A DNA stretch of 64,000 nt, from contig JALHOP010000012.1 of assembly GCA_022842935.1 (NCBI GenBank), forward strand, positions 1 through 64,000, given 5' to 3'. Made by a program: the position numbers and the translations under genes. Origin of the DNA: Myxococcota bacterium. Its GTDB lineage: Bacteria > Myxococcota > XYA12-FULL-58-9 > JALHOP01. Position 1 is the first letter of the stretch, and each line of letters opens with the position of its first letter. The notes under the pieces were generated by a model. That model was given only the letters and a program-made list of their open reading frames with translations, was not told the origin of the DNA and did not search any database. This document shows positions 39,687 through 48,962 of the stretch, in pieces.

Positions 39687-41768
39687 GTGAACCGGCTGCG
39701 CTTGCTCTTCGGGCTAGCTTGGCAGTCGACGCTCGCCAATCGCGGCAAGAGCGCCGCCATCGCGGCCACCTTCTTCGTGAACGCGGCGCTGCTGACCACC
39801 ATCACCTCGATCGCGATGTCCATCTCGCGCGCTCTCGAGACGAGTCTCATCGAGACGTTTGTCGGTGACTTCCAGGGCTACTCGAGCGACGCCCGCGAGA
39901 AGCTCGACATCCTCATCTCCGCGTGGACGGGGGAGCTGCGCGACATCGGCAATGTCGCGAGCTTTGTCGAAGTCGAAGAGGCCGCCAAGAGCGTACCGCA
40001 CGTCATCGACGTCGTTCCCATGGGCACGGCCAACAGCTACTTTCGCGCGCCAACGACGCTGCAGGTGCGCGCTCGCGCCATGCGCGAAGCCTATCGCTCG
40101 GGCGACCTCGACAAGGCCGCGATCGAAGAGCGCAACATCCGCTTCTCGGTGCGACAGTTGCTCGAGCGCGCCGCGTCGGGCCGAGGCGCATTTTCGGAGG
40201 ACCCAAAGGACGACGCCGAAGCGACCCAGCTCTTGAAGCGCGTCGCCGACGACGAATCCTTGTGGGCGATGCGTCAAAGCGATCCCGAGGCGCTTTCGGA
40301 GTTCATCGACAACAAGGTGCTCAAATGGGCTGGTGACACGCGCAACATTCGCGCTCCGGTCATCGGTACCGATCTCGACCGCTTCGTGAAGGGCTTCAAG
40401 CGCTTCCGCCTCGTGCGAGGCACAATGCTCGAGCCTGGCGAACGAGGCATCCTGGTGGAGCGTGGTAAGCGCGAAGAGCAAGCCAAACACCCGGTGGCGC
40501 TCGCGTTCGACGGTATTCGCGATGCTCTTGCCCGCAATGGCGGACGCTTGCCCGACCGGGTCTGGCGCGAGCGCGCGAGCCGTCTCGCGGAGCTATACGA
40601 GCAGATCATTCTGCAGCTCTCGGCGACGGACGGTGCGGAGCTCGAGGCGGCGCTCGCCAAACACGACCCTCGCCTGACCGGTTCGCTCATCGAGAAGTTG
40701 ATCGCCTTCTTGCACGTCGATGCTTCGACCTTCGAGGCCCGCGACAAGTTCTTCTTCGATGTCATCGCCCCGAAGATCCGCCTGTACGCCATGGACGTCG
40801 GCGACACCATGACCCTTACCGGTGTCGGCAAAGACGGGTCACCCAAGGCCGTGAAGGTGAAGGTCGCCGGCGTTTACGAGTTCGAAGGCGTGCGTTTGGC
40901 GAGCCACGTCGCCTACAACTTGGTCGACTTCGCGACCTATCGAGATCTGGTCGGCGAGCCGACCCCGGAGCTCGACGCCGAACGAGAGGCGCTCCGCAAA
41001 GAGGCCGGCGGCACCGGCAATGATCTCCCTAGCGAAGACGATATGTTCGGCGCTGGCTTCATCGTCGACGAGGAAGCCACCGAGTCGACTCACTTCGTCG
41101 GCCACGTCGAAGAAACGCTCGCCGCCGCGAAGGCGGCTCGCAAGGCCCCCAAGGGTCTGTCGAGCGCCGAGATCGCGCGCGGTCTCATCCCGAGTTTTGC
41201 CGTTCTGGTCGATGGCGAGGACAACCGGGCGTCCGCAAAAGCGGGTATCGAGGCGGCCTTTGCCGACAAGAAGCTGGGGATCCGTCTCGAGAGTTGGCGG
41301 CAGGTGGCCAGCCGGTTTGCCGTCCAACTCGGCTTCTTGCAGATGCAGATGTATCTGGGGGTGGTTGCCGTATTCGTGGTGGCGCTCATCATCGCCAACA
41401 TGGGCGTGGTCATCGCCATGGCGAACCGCGAGCGTGAGCTTGGAACTCTGCGCGCGCTCGGCGCCGCGCCGCGCTTCGTGCTTCGCCTGGTCTTCGTCGA
41501 GACGCTGTACCTCAGTACCGCGGCCGGTGCTCTTGGCGCCGCGGCCGGAGCGGGTATCGTCGCCTTGCTCGGGCGCTATGGTATCGCCGCGACGTCCCCC
41601 GCCATGGAGGTGATCTTCGGCGGACCGCGCGTGTACCCACGCGTCAGCGTCGACGCGGTCGTGCTGGCGATTGCCGCCACGGCGCTCGGTGCTTTGCTCG
41701 CCGCGCTTCTGCCTGCACTGCGGGCGTCGCGCATCGAGCCTTCTTCGGCCTTGAGGGCTGTCCGATGA
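39687..41768 (+). CDS. FtsX/MacB-fold ABC permease with a large extracytoplasmic domain
   Basis: 693 residues from a GTG at 39687. The N-terminal helix (about 22-45, AAIAATFFVNAALLTTITSIA) is followed by a very long extracytoplasmic domain of about 500 residues. Three C-terminal helices follow, with the FtsX-family motif NRERELGTLRALGA and a C-terminal ALRASRIEPSSALRAVR. LolC/E and MacB permeases are about 400-650 residues, so the loop is large for a LolC/E-type partner. Together with the ATPase, the second permease and the LolA-like protein it suggests lipoprotein or lipid export to the outer membrane. Its stop overlaps the next gene by four bases. Confidence 0.88.
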   Translation: MNRLRLLFGLAWQSTLANRGKSAAIAATFFVNAALLTTITSIAMSISRALETSLIETFVGDFQGYSSDAREKLDILISAWTGELRDIGNVASFVEVEEAAKSVPHVIDVVPMGTANSYFRAPTTLQVRARAMREAYRSGDLDKAAIEERNIRFSVRQLLERAASGRGAFSEDPKDDAEATQLLKRVADDESLWAMRQSDPEALSEFIDNKVLKWAGDTRNIRAPVIGTDLDRFVKGFKRFRLVRGTMLEPGERGILVERGKREEQAKHPVALAFDGIRDALARNGGRLPDRVWRERASRLAELYEQIILQLSATDGAELEAALAKHDPRLTGSLIEKLIAFLHVDASTFEARDKFFFDVIAPKIRLYAMDVGDTMTLTGVGKDGSPKAVKVKVAGVYEFEGVRLASHVAYNLVDFATYRDLVGEPTPELDAEREALRKEAGGTGNDLPSEDDMFGAGFIVDEEATESTHFVGHVEETLAAAKAARKAPKGLSSAEIARGLIPSFAVLVDGEDNRASAKAGIEAAFADKKLGIRLESWRQVASRFAVQLGFLQMQMYLGVVAVFVVALIIANMGVVIAMANRERELGTLRALGAAPRFVLRLVFVETLYLSTAAGALGAAAGAGIVALLGRYGIAATSPAMEVIFGGPRVYPRVSVDAVVLAIAATALGALLAALLPALRASRIEPSSALRAVR

Positions 41769-43120
41769 GCGCCATGCTGGTCCTTCTCCGCCTGGGCTTT
41801 CGTAACCTCGCGCAGGCGCGTCGCCGCAACGGCCTCTTGGGCGGCGCGGTCGCTTTCACCGCCGTCTTGCTGGTCCTGTCGAACGGCATTTTCCAAGGCG
41901 TCATCACACGCGTCATCAACACCTCGGCTGCGCTTGGCTCCGGGCATGTTCACATCACCGGCATCTACAAGCCGAAGCGCGACCTCGCGATGTATCGCAT
42001 CAAGCAGCTCGCGCCGGTCATGGACTTCGTGCGCAAGAATGTCCCCGCTGATGTGCGCTTTAGCGACCGCATTCACAACTTCACTCGCATCTACAGTCCG
42101 GCCGACATGGTGTTTTGTGTCTTTCACTATGGCGTAGATATCGCGGCCGAGCCCCACTTGCGCGAGACCCTGCAGCTCGCGCCGCTCCGCGAGTACACAG
42201 ACACCGACTCCGATGAGCGGGTCGGTAGCCTCGATGCTCTGGCGGACAACGAGTCGATGGTCATCTTCGCCGAACAAGCCCGTAAGCTCGGTGTGCGGGT
42301 GGGAGACCCCGTGGTTCTGCAGATGTCGAACCCCGGCGGGGTCGAAGGTGTCGTGGATGCCAAGGTGGTCGCGGTTGTGCGAGACATCCCCGATTTCAGC
42401 CACTTCTTCTGTTTCTCGAACATCGAGACGGCCAAGCGCTTGAGCTCCGTGAAGCCCGAGAGCAGCACCATCGTCTCAATCCACATGGGCGACGTCGACT
42501 CTGCCAACGACTTCGCAGTGGCCTTGTCGGACGCGGCGGTCGGTGCTGGTTTCGCGACCATCCCTACGCGCCTCGCCCAGGCCAGACAGAAGTTGTGGTC
42601 GGCGCAGGAAGAGGCGTGGACTGGTCAGCGTATCGAAATCGGTCCTTGGAACCATGAGATGTGGTGGATGGACTGGCGAACCGACGCGTCGCGCCTCATT
42701 GCCACTTTGGTGGCCGCGGCGCTTGGCCTCGTCGTCGGTTTGGGCGCGGTCAGTGCGACCTTCGTTTCCGTGCGGGAGCGGACCCCAGAGATCGGGACGC
42801 TGCGCGCCATGGGCATGAGCCCCAGTCGCGTGGTGATTATGGTGGCCATCGAGACGCTGATTCTCGCCTTCGTGGCGACCGTCGCCGGCACCATCATCGG
42901 TGTCATCATCACACTCGGGCTCAACGCCGCCCACATCAAGGTCACCTCCGAGACCCTTCGTTACTTGTTGTTCGATGACGCCGTGTACCTTGCGCTGACG
43001 CCTGCAAGTCTCGTCGGCATCGTTATACTATTGCCGGCGGTGACCCTGGTGGCATCGCTGTGGCCGGCCTTCAAAGCATCACGGATCTCACCGATGGCGG
43101 CGATTCGCGACGCCCTCTAG
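41765..43120 (+). CDS. FtsX/LolCE-type ABC permease
   Basis: 451 residues with one N-terminal helix (VAFTAVLLVLSNGIFQGVI), a periplasmic domain of about 220 residues and three C-terminal helices containing RERTPEIGTLRAMGMSPSRV and the end SRISPMAAIRDAL. This is the layout of LolC/LolE. The ATG at 41765 overlaps the preceding permease's stop (ATGA), so the two are coupled and probably form a heterodimer with two copies of the ATPase. Confidence 0.92.
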   Translation: MSAMLVLLRLGFRNLAQARRRNGLLGGAVAFTAVLLVLSNGIFQGVITRVINTSAALGSGHVHITGIYKPKRDLAMYRIKQLAPVMDFVRKNVPADVRFSDRIHNFTRIYSPADMVFCVFHYGVDIAAEPHLRETLQLAPLREYTDTDSDERVGSLDALADNESMVIFAEQARKLGVRVGDPVVLQMSNPGGVEGVVDAKVVAVVRDIPDFSHFFCFSNIETAKRLSSVKPESSTIVSIHMGDVDSANDFAVALSDAAVGAGFATIPTRLAQARQKLWSAQEEAWTGQRIEIGPWNHEMWWMDWRTDASRLIATLVAAALGLVVGLGAVSATFVSVRERTPEIGTLRAMGMSPSRVVIMVAIETLILAFVATVAGTIIGVIITLGLNAAHIKVTSETLRYLLFDDAVYLALTPASLVGIVILLPAVTLVASLWPAFKASRISPMAAIRDAL

Positions 43121-43123
43121 AGC

Positions 43124-43918
43124 ATGGAGCTGCAGATGAGTGCTTGGCGGAAGTGGTTGTGCCTGTCCCTGTTTGCCGTCTTCATCCTGGGGCGCGCTGC
43201 GGTCGCGTCCGCGGCCCCGTTGAGCGACGCCGAGATCACGACGATGCTCAAGGGCATCGATGAGCGGTTCCGGTTGCCGCCGAACTTCACGCGCCAGGTG
43301 TACGGCGAGCAGAAACGAAAGAACTATCCCGATCGTATTTACGAGGTCGTCGTGTATCGAAGCGGCGACAAGATGACGATCGTCTACACGAAGCCGAAGA
43401 CCGAGGCAGGTAAGGCCTTCTTGCGCGCCGATGCGAACCTCTGGCTCTACGACCCGGCCATCGGTCAGTGGGACCGCCGCACCAAGCGTGAGTACATCCA
43501 GGTTGGCGATGTGCGAGCCCGCGACTTCGACGATTGGAATCTCGCAAAGGAGTACGACGCGACCTACGTGGGTGAGGAGACCATCGCCAAGTTTCAGGTG
43601 CATCACCTCAAGCTCAAGGCCAAGAAGGACGTCGAAGTCGGTGAGCCGATGCTCGATTTCTGGATCGACAAGGCGAGTGGCAACCCGCTCAAGATGGAGA
43701 CGTTCACCGAACAGGGACGGCCGCTACGCGCTGTCTTCTACACCGGCTACGGCCGCATCAAGTACGAAGGGAAGGAGACCTTCTACATCAAGGAATTCCG
43801 AGTGGTGGACCACATCGAGGCCGACCGGCAGACGTTCCTCAAGTCGCTCGCGCTCGATTCGAGCCCGGTGGACCAGGCGGTCTTCACGAAAGCGTGGGTC
43901 GAGAGCAAGTCGCGCTGA
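43124..43918 (+). CDS. LolA-like outer-membrane lipoprotein-sorting protein
   Basis: 264 residues. Signal peptide WLCLSLFAVFILGRAAVASA, then a LolA-like fold recognised by RIYEVVVYRSGDKMTIVY, LWLYDPAIGQWDRRTKREY and FWIDKASGNPLKMETF, as in the COG2834-type sorting proteins associated with FtsX-type or RND exporters. It probably carries lipoprotein or lipid in the periplasm from the ABC complex encoded just upstream (3-base gap). Starts at 43124 or 43136 are both possible. A 5-bp hairpin (GACCC/GGGTC, 43921-43933) lies at the convergent gene end. Confidence 0.85.
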   Translation: MELQMSAWRKWLCLSLFAVFILGRAAVASAAPLSDAEITTMLKGIDERFRLPPNFTRQVYGEQKRKNYPDRIYEVVVYRSGDKMTIVYTKPKTEAGKAFLRADANLWLYDPAIGQWDRRTKREYIQVGDVRARDFDDWNLAKEYDATYVGEETIAKFQVHHLKLKAKKDVEVGEPMLDFWIDKASGNPLKMETFTEQGRPLRAVFYTGYGRIKYEGKETFYIKEFRVVDHIEADRQTFLKSLALDSSPVDQAVFTKAWVESKSR

Positions 43919-43931
43919 GCGACCCTTTGGG

Positions 43932-44948
43932 TCACTGACCTTGCGCACCCGCTAGGTTCGCAAGGTCGATCTGCGCACGACGATGCGCTGCTTCGTCGTG
44001 CCAACGATACACGCGATGGATGATGCGCCAGTTTTCGAGGAACGGCGCGAGGTCGTAGCGCAGGTCGTGCAAGGTCTTTTCGGTAGGCGCTTCGGCGAAG
44101 CGTGCGATCACCGATCCCATCACTGCCTCTGGCTTCCAAACCTTCTTTCCAAAGGCGCCCTTGAGCATGCCGAGGACCCCCGTCTTGGCTGGCTGGGGGC
44201 TCGTGGCTGGGCCGCGCGCGTCGAGCGTCACTGTCGCGAAAGCGTACGTGTGCGACGCTTGGAGCGGTTGCCACGCGTCTGGGCCAGCTTGGGCCGCCTC
44301 GACGGCGATGGTCGCGAAGTCAGGCGGTAGGGGAGCCGTGCCCACGAGATTGTCACTGGCGGTCAGCTCGTCGTGCGAGCGGTCGTTGACGAAATAGATG
44401 GCGGCGTCGTGCTTCTTGGCCAAAAAGTCGAGCGGGTCGCGCACCGACGCCAAGAACTGGGGCAGCTGCGTCGCGTCTTCCATGAGGCTCGCGGAGCGCC
44501 GCAACTGCTCGCGCATCACGAGCAGCATTCCGATGTCTTGTGAGCTACGAAGACACGCTCGCATGACGCTGTAGAGGCTGTCTTTCGTCACCTCCGGCTT
44601 CGCCATGTAGTAGTCGATGTCGTAGTCGTTCATCACCTTTTCGATGGGGGCGTAACCAGGCTGACCGGTGCGCAGCACCAGCCGCAGCGACGGTGGCTGC
44701 GTCTCGCGGATGTGTCGGCAGAGCTCGAGGCCAGCTTCCGTCGTCTCCATCACGACGTCGACGAGCGCCACGTCGATGTCGGCGCCGTGGTCCGCGAGCT
44801 TCTCGCGCGCTTCTTTCGCGGACAACGCACTCTCGAGATGGAAGTGTCGTCCCCGCCAGCGCTCGGTACGCAACGCCACGCGCGTGATGACGTGCATGTC
44901 TTCTTCATCGTCGACGACGAGAATGTGCCACTTGCCGTCTTTGGTCAC
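43932..44948 (-). CDS. REC-DUF3369 response regulator without output domain
   Basis: 338 residues from a GTG at 44948, 7 bases after GAGGA. The receiver domain (HILVVDDEEDMHVITRVAL, then VALVDVVMETTEAGLELC with the phospho-Asp, then VLRTGQPGYAP) is followed by a DUF3369-like region (DYDIDYYMAKPEVTKDSLYSVMR... LRSSQDI). No HD-GYP, GGDEF or kinase domain follows, only a GAF-like part and a helical end. It is one of three related proteins in this operon. Phosphorylation by the histidine kinase encoded at 47053-48801 is likely; the output is unknown. Confidence 0.88.
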   Translation of the reverse strand: MTKDGKWHILVVDDEEDMHVITRVALRTERWRGRHFHLESALSAKEAREKLADHGADIDVALVDVVMETTEAGLELCRHIRETQPPSLRLVLRTGQPGYAPIEKVMNDYDIDYYMAKPEVTKDSLYSVMRACLRSSQDIGMLLVMREQLRRSASLMEDATQLPQFLASVRDPLDFLAKKHDAAIYFVNDRSHDELTASDNLVGTAPLPPDFATIAVEAAQAGPDAWQPLQASHTYAFATVTLDARGPATSPQPAKTGVLGMLKGAFGKKVWKPEAVMGSVIARFAEAPTEKTLHDLRYDLAPFLENWRIIHRVYRWHDEAAHRRAQIDLANLAGAQGQ

Positions 44949-44964
44949 GGCCGTTTCCTCGGGC

Positions 44965-45957
44965 TTACTGCGCCAGCGCTACTGGACGATCCGGCTCGGA
45001 CGTTTGCATCGGCAGATCAGGCAGCGGGGTGTAGCGCGCCGGGGGCATGACCACGTCGGCGTTCAAGGGAGGCGCCGCAGGCGGCGCGGGCAGCAAGCTG
45101 GACAGATCGAACGACAGGGCGGACACGTCGGCGAGGATGTAGTCACGGCGCACCGTCGGGATACGACGGCGAAGCACTTCGTTGAAGCGGCTATAGTCGC
45201 TACGCGTGGCGTTGCGCCATCCGTCGATGATCCCCGGCACGGGTGGGAGCTTGGTCTCACGCAGCTTGGTGCGCATGCGCTCCGCCGTCGCACCGTCGAT
45301 GCCGCGCGTATTGAGTGCCAGGACGGGTAGCGGCACCTTGTTGAGCGCTGTGATTTCCTTGAGCGCGCCGATCTTCGGGTCGAGCCGTGCGTAGTCGGCG
45401 CGATAGGCGAGAACGCCGTCCCCTTCGCCCGCGGCGACGGTCGAAAGCGCGGCGCGCGCGTCGCGACTACCTTTGATGCGCTCGACGATGCCAGCGCTCC
45501 TCGGCTCGTCGCCGAGCAGCCAGTAGCGCAACGCCATCTTGTCTTCCTGGCCGCCGCCCGGCACGGAGATCTTGCCCTTGGACAACAACGCGAACGCCGA
45601 TTCCCACGAGGCTTTCCCGTACACGGCGATCGGCGCGGCGTTGTCGCCTTGGCGGACTGCCTCGAGGAGAGCCTCGCCCGCCGGCACTCCGGCAAAGCCG
45701 GTGGCGTCGGTCACCCAGACTTGCTGCTTGCTGAGCCCGTTCGGGTCCTGCACCACCGTCGCGGTGGCGGTGCCCCCGAGCGCGGCACCAATCGCCGCTT
45801 CCACCTTGGTGATGAAGTCGGCCTTGGCGCCCGAGTCTGCGAAAAAGAGCGACGGCACGTAAACGCCAACGTTGACGTTCTCTTGAGCGGACGCCGCTGT
45901 AGCGACCAGGGTCGTCAGAAAGGCGAGAGCAACGGGCAAGGGTGGGCACCGGATCAT
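44965..45957 (-). CDS. Exported PhnD/phosphonate-binding-like periplasmic protein
   Basis: The 330-residue protein has a signal peptide (LPVALAFLTTLVATAASA) and then a two-lobed binding-protein fold: VGVYVPSLFFADSGAKADF, then VPAGEALLEAVRQGD, then SAALSTVAAGEGDGVLAYRADY, resembling phosphonate/phosphate-type binding proteins but with a C-terminal extension rich in Pro. It starts with an ATG that overlaps the upstream regulator gene by four bases (ATGA). There is no ABC permease or ATPase nearby, so it may be a sensor component rather than a transporter subunit. Confidence 0.7.
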   Translation of the reverse strand: MIRCPPLPVALAFLTTLVATAASAQENVNVGVYVPSLFFADSGAKADFITKVEAAIGAALGGTATATVVQDPNGLSKQQVWVTDATGFAGVPAGEALLEAVRQGDNAAPIAVYGKASWESAFALLSKGKISVPGGGQEDKMALRYWLLGDEPRSAGIVERIKGSRDARAALSTVAAGEGDGVLAYRADYARLDPKIGALKEITALNKVPLPVLALNTRGIDGATAERMRTKLRETKLPPVPGIIDGWRNATRSDYSRFNEVLRRRIPTVRRDYILADVSALSFDLSSLLPAPPAAPPLNADVVMPPARYTPLPDLPMQTSEPDRPVALAQ

Positions 45958-47012
45958 GGATTCGAGCCCACTTCGCCGCGACCGCCATCGCGTTGTTGGA
46001 TCTGCCAGAACGCCTCTGCGTCGAGTGAACGCAGGCGCGCGATATTCTCTTGTGCCAGCAAGATTCCGTAGACGAGCTGCCAGTTCTCCATGAACAATCG
46101 CAAGTCGTGGACCAGGTCGTCGTATTGGCGGCCGGCGATCTTGTCCGCCGGCATGTCGACGATGAGGCCACCCAAGACCGCCGAGCTCATGTCGTACTTC
46201 TCACGGGCGCGGAACCAGGTCGTCAGCCGTGCCCAGATGCCGCGCTCGGCATGGCTGCCGGTGACGCGCGTCGGGAGCACCAGCTGTGTCGGCTGCAGGC
46301 CAACGAGGTTGCCAGCGTGGACGCTGTCGACCGACAGCTTTTGCTCATGCGCTTTGCCGAGAGCATCGAGCGCACGCTGCGCGTCCAGCGGGCTACCCAT
46401 GCTACGAAGCGTGACGCTAATGTAGGCGTTCTTGGCAGGGCGATTGATGTCGCTTACGAACGCGAAGCGCACGCCATGCTTGTGCTCGAGAAATTGCAGC
46501 GTGTTGCGCATGACGCCGAGCAGCTCGTCGACCGAGGCGACATCGCGAAGAGCAGTCGTCAAGCTGCGCAGCTGACCGCCCAGCGCGACCAAGGTACCGA
46601 TGTCTTGCGCGCTGCGCAGGCAGCTGCGGATCACCGAATAGAGCAGGCGCTCGTTGACCTCTTCCTTTGAGAGGTAGAAGTCGATGTCATAGTCGTTGAG
46701 GACCTTCTCTTCAGGGGCGATGCCTGCTTGGCCCGTCCGCAAGACGATGCGCAGGGTTCGCGGAAGGTTGGCCCGGATCCATTTGCACAGCTCGAGGCCG
46801 GCGTGGTCGCTCTCCATGACGACATCGACGAGGGCAACATGGAACTGATGCTCGTCGTAGTTCTGGAGCATCGCCTGCGCTTCTTTCGCCGTGTAGCAGC
46901 TCGTCAGCGAAAATGACCGCTCGCGCCAAACGCTGCGTTTGAGCACGAGGTTGGTGATGCGGTGGATATCCTCTTCGTCGTCGACGACGAGCACCTTCCA
47001 AGGTTCCGCCAT
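45954..47012 (-). CDS. REC-DUF3369 response regulator without output domain
   Basis: 352 residues: receiver with VLVVDDEEDIHRITNLVL, VALVDVVMESDHAGLELC (phospho-Asp) and VLRTGQAGIAPEE, then DYDIDFYLSKEEVNERLLYSVIR and LRSAQDIGTL of DUF3369, a GAF-like part (FLEHKHGVRFAFV) and a helical end. It is clearly paralogous to the regulator at 43932-44948 and to the N-terminal half of the kinase at 47053-48801. Its stop overlaps the binding-protein gene's ATG, which argues that the periplasmic protein belongs to this signalling pathway. Confidence 0.88.
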   Translation of the reverse strand: MAEPWKVLVVDDEEDIHRITNLVLKRSVWRERSFSLTSCYTAKEAQAMLQNYDEHQFHVALVDVVMESDHAGLELCKWIRANLPRTLRIVLRTGQAGIAPEEKVLNDYDIDFYLSKEEVNERLLYSVIRSCLRSAQDIGTLVALGGQLRSLTTALRDVASVDELLGVMRNTLQFLEHKHGVRFAFVSDINRPAKNAYISVTLRSMGSPLDAQRALDALGKAHEQKLSVDSVHAGNLVGLQPTQLVLPTRVTGSHAERGIWARLTTWFRAREKYDMSSAVLGGLIVDMPADKIAGRQYDDLVHDLRLFMENWQLVYGILLAQENIARLRSLDAEAFWQIQQRDGGRGEVGSNP

Positions 47013-47052
47013 TCAAAAAGCCTCTGTGTGTGACCGTCGTCCGCGAACCGTT

Positions 47053-48801
47053 TTATGCGCCGCCCGAACGCCCGCCGAACTGCACGAGCGGTGGTCCAGC
47101 TTCTTGAACCGCAGGCACGACCTTCGGGATGTCGATAATCATCGTTGTCCCTTCATCGACCTTGCTGCGGCACGTAAGCTTACCCTTCAGGAGATTTTCC
47201 ACGATGTTGAGACTGATTGCCAGACCTAACCCCGTACCACCTTTGGTACGGCCGCTGGTTACGAAAGGCTCGAACATCCGGGGTAGAATCTCGGCCGGCA
47301 CACCCTTGCCGTAGTCTTGGAATTCGATGCGGTACGAATCGGCGCCCAGCTTGCCGGGGCCAATACGGATATCGACGCCTTTGTTGTTCTGATCGGTGTA
47401 CGCGTAACGCAGCGTATTCTGGATGAAGTTGATGATGACCTGGGACAGGTGTCCCGGGTAGCCAACCCACGGCATCCGCTCGCCGTCGGGCAGGCGTACT
47501 TCGACCTTGTGCTTCTTGAGCTCGGGGCTGAGCGCCTCGGTGCAGTCGCGCAGGATGGACACAAGATCGTAGTCGCCCCGGTGGTCGGAGAGCTGCGAGG
47601 CGGACAGCTGCTTGAAGCTGCGGATGAGGGTCTGCGCCCGCTGGATGTTTTTGGTGAGCAGGTCGCAGGAAAGTTTGAGATCGTCGACGATGTCGGCGCC
47701 ACCACCCGCCGCTTTATCGCTCAGCATCTTCGAGAGACTGACGATGGTGGACGACGCCGTGTTGGCGACGCCAAGCGGCGTATTCATCTCGTGCGCGACG
47801 CCGCTCACCATGGTCGCCATACTCTGCAAGCGCTCGAAGTACATGCGTTCGCGGAGCATACGCTCACGGGCGAGGCGCTCCTGAAGACGTAACGTCGAGA
47901 AGGCGATCTTCCAGTTGTCGATGAACAACAAGGCGTCAGTGAAGAGGTCGCCAGTGTTCTTTTCGACGAAGTGGCGCGGGTCGAACTGTACGAAGAGGAT
48001 GCCAGAAACGTCGGACCGCGAGTGCGTGCCGTCTCCGTGATCGTCGTCGAGCTGTATGGTGAAGGGCATGACCCATGACATCTCGGGCAAGCCAAACTCA
48101 CGACCAACGATGGGGCGGTTCGCTTCCCGTTTGCTATCGCGGAGCTGGCCACCGAGCTTGCGCACCGGCTCGTGGAGTGCCGCGAGCTCGGGATGGGTGA
48201 TCGACGCGTCCGCATTGGCGTTGACGTCGTAGATGAAGATGCATTTGGCGAGGTACTTGAGCTCGAGGAAGCGAAGGCCCTCGCCCATGAACAAGAGCAA
48301 ATCGGGCAGGGTCGACACTTCTTGAAGGACGCGGCTGAAGCTCTGCAGCTGCTTGCCGAAGGCGACGAGAGTCGAGATGTCTTGCGAGCTGCGCAAACAG
48401 GCTCGCACGACTGCGTAAAGCCGCTCGAGCGTCGCGTCGCCCTTCTCGAGGTAATAGTCGATGTCGTATTCGTTGAGCACGCGCTCTTCGGGAGCCGTAC
48501 CAGGCTGGCCGGTTCGCAAGATGATGCGCAACGACGTTGGGCAATTCGCGCGCATGTATTGGCAGAGCTCGAGACCTGCGGTGTTCGACTCCATCACCAC
48601 GTCGACGATGGCTGCCTGGAACCGCGTTGGGTCCTTTTCGATGATCTCGCGGGCTTCCGCGGCGCTGAAAGCGCTCGTCGTCAAGAACGGACGTTTCCGC
48701 CATTCACGATGTTTCAGCGAGAGCTTGGTGATGTTGTGAACATCGGGCTCGTCGTCAACAATCAGTATTCGCCAGCCTTCGGTCGCCGCTTCCGCGCTCA
48801 T
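47053..48801 (-). CDS. REC-DUF3369-histidine kinase, first gene of its operon
   Basis: 582 residues from the ATG at 48801 (the frame is open further upstream but without signal or homology). An N-terminal receiver (ILIVDDEPDVHNI, AIVDVVMESNTAGLELC, ILRTGQPGTAPEE) is followed by DUF3369 (DYYLEKGDATLERLYAVVRACLR...QDI). A GAF-like region and a histidine kinase core come next: H box SGVAHEMNTPLGVA, N box INFIQNTLRYAY, QDYGKGVP, MFEPFVTSGR and G2 GGTGLGLAIS. The receiver is at the N-terminus, unlike most hybrid kinases. No membrane helix, so it is probably cytoplasmic. It leads a four-gene minus-strand unit. Confidence 0.9.
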   Translation of the reverse strand: MSAEAATEGWRILIVDDEPDVHNITKLSLKHREWRKRPFLTTSAFSAAEAREIIEKDPTRFQAAIVDVVMESNTAGLELCQYMRANCPTSLRIILRTGQPGTAPEERVLNEYDIDYYLEKGDATLERLYAVVRACLRSSQDISTLVAFGKQLQSFSRVLQEVSTLPDLLLFMGEGLRFLELKYLAKCIFIYDVNANADASITHPELAALHEPVRKLGGQLRDSKREANRPIVGREFGLPEMSWVMPFTIQLDDDHGDGTHSRSDVSGILFVQFDPRHFVEKNTGDLFTDALLFIDNWKIAFSTLRLQERLARERMLRERMYFERLQSMATMVSGVAHEMNTPLGVANTASSTIVSLSKMLSDKAAGGGADIVDDLKLSCDLLTKNIQRAQTLIRSFKQLSASQLSDHRGDYDLVSILRDCTEALSPELKKHKVEVRLPDGERMPWVGYPGHLSQVIINFIQNTLRYAYTDQNNKGVDIRIGPGKLGADSYRIEFQDYGKGVPAEILPRMFEPFVTSGRTKGGTGLGLAISLNIVENLLKGKLTCRSKVDEGTTMIIDIPKVVPAVQEAGPPLVQFGGRSGGA

Positions 48802-48962
48802 TCGTTTTTGTAGCCTCTGGTGGCGAGATGCTAACACGCAGTCCGGAGACGCGCCAACGCATTGCCGGGGGAGCCAAGCGAGAGGTCGCGGGTTTTTGGC
48901 TTGCGCCGCAGTGGCGTTGCACTCTAACGTTTCGTCGTTGGAGTTACTGAAAGGCTTGCACC

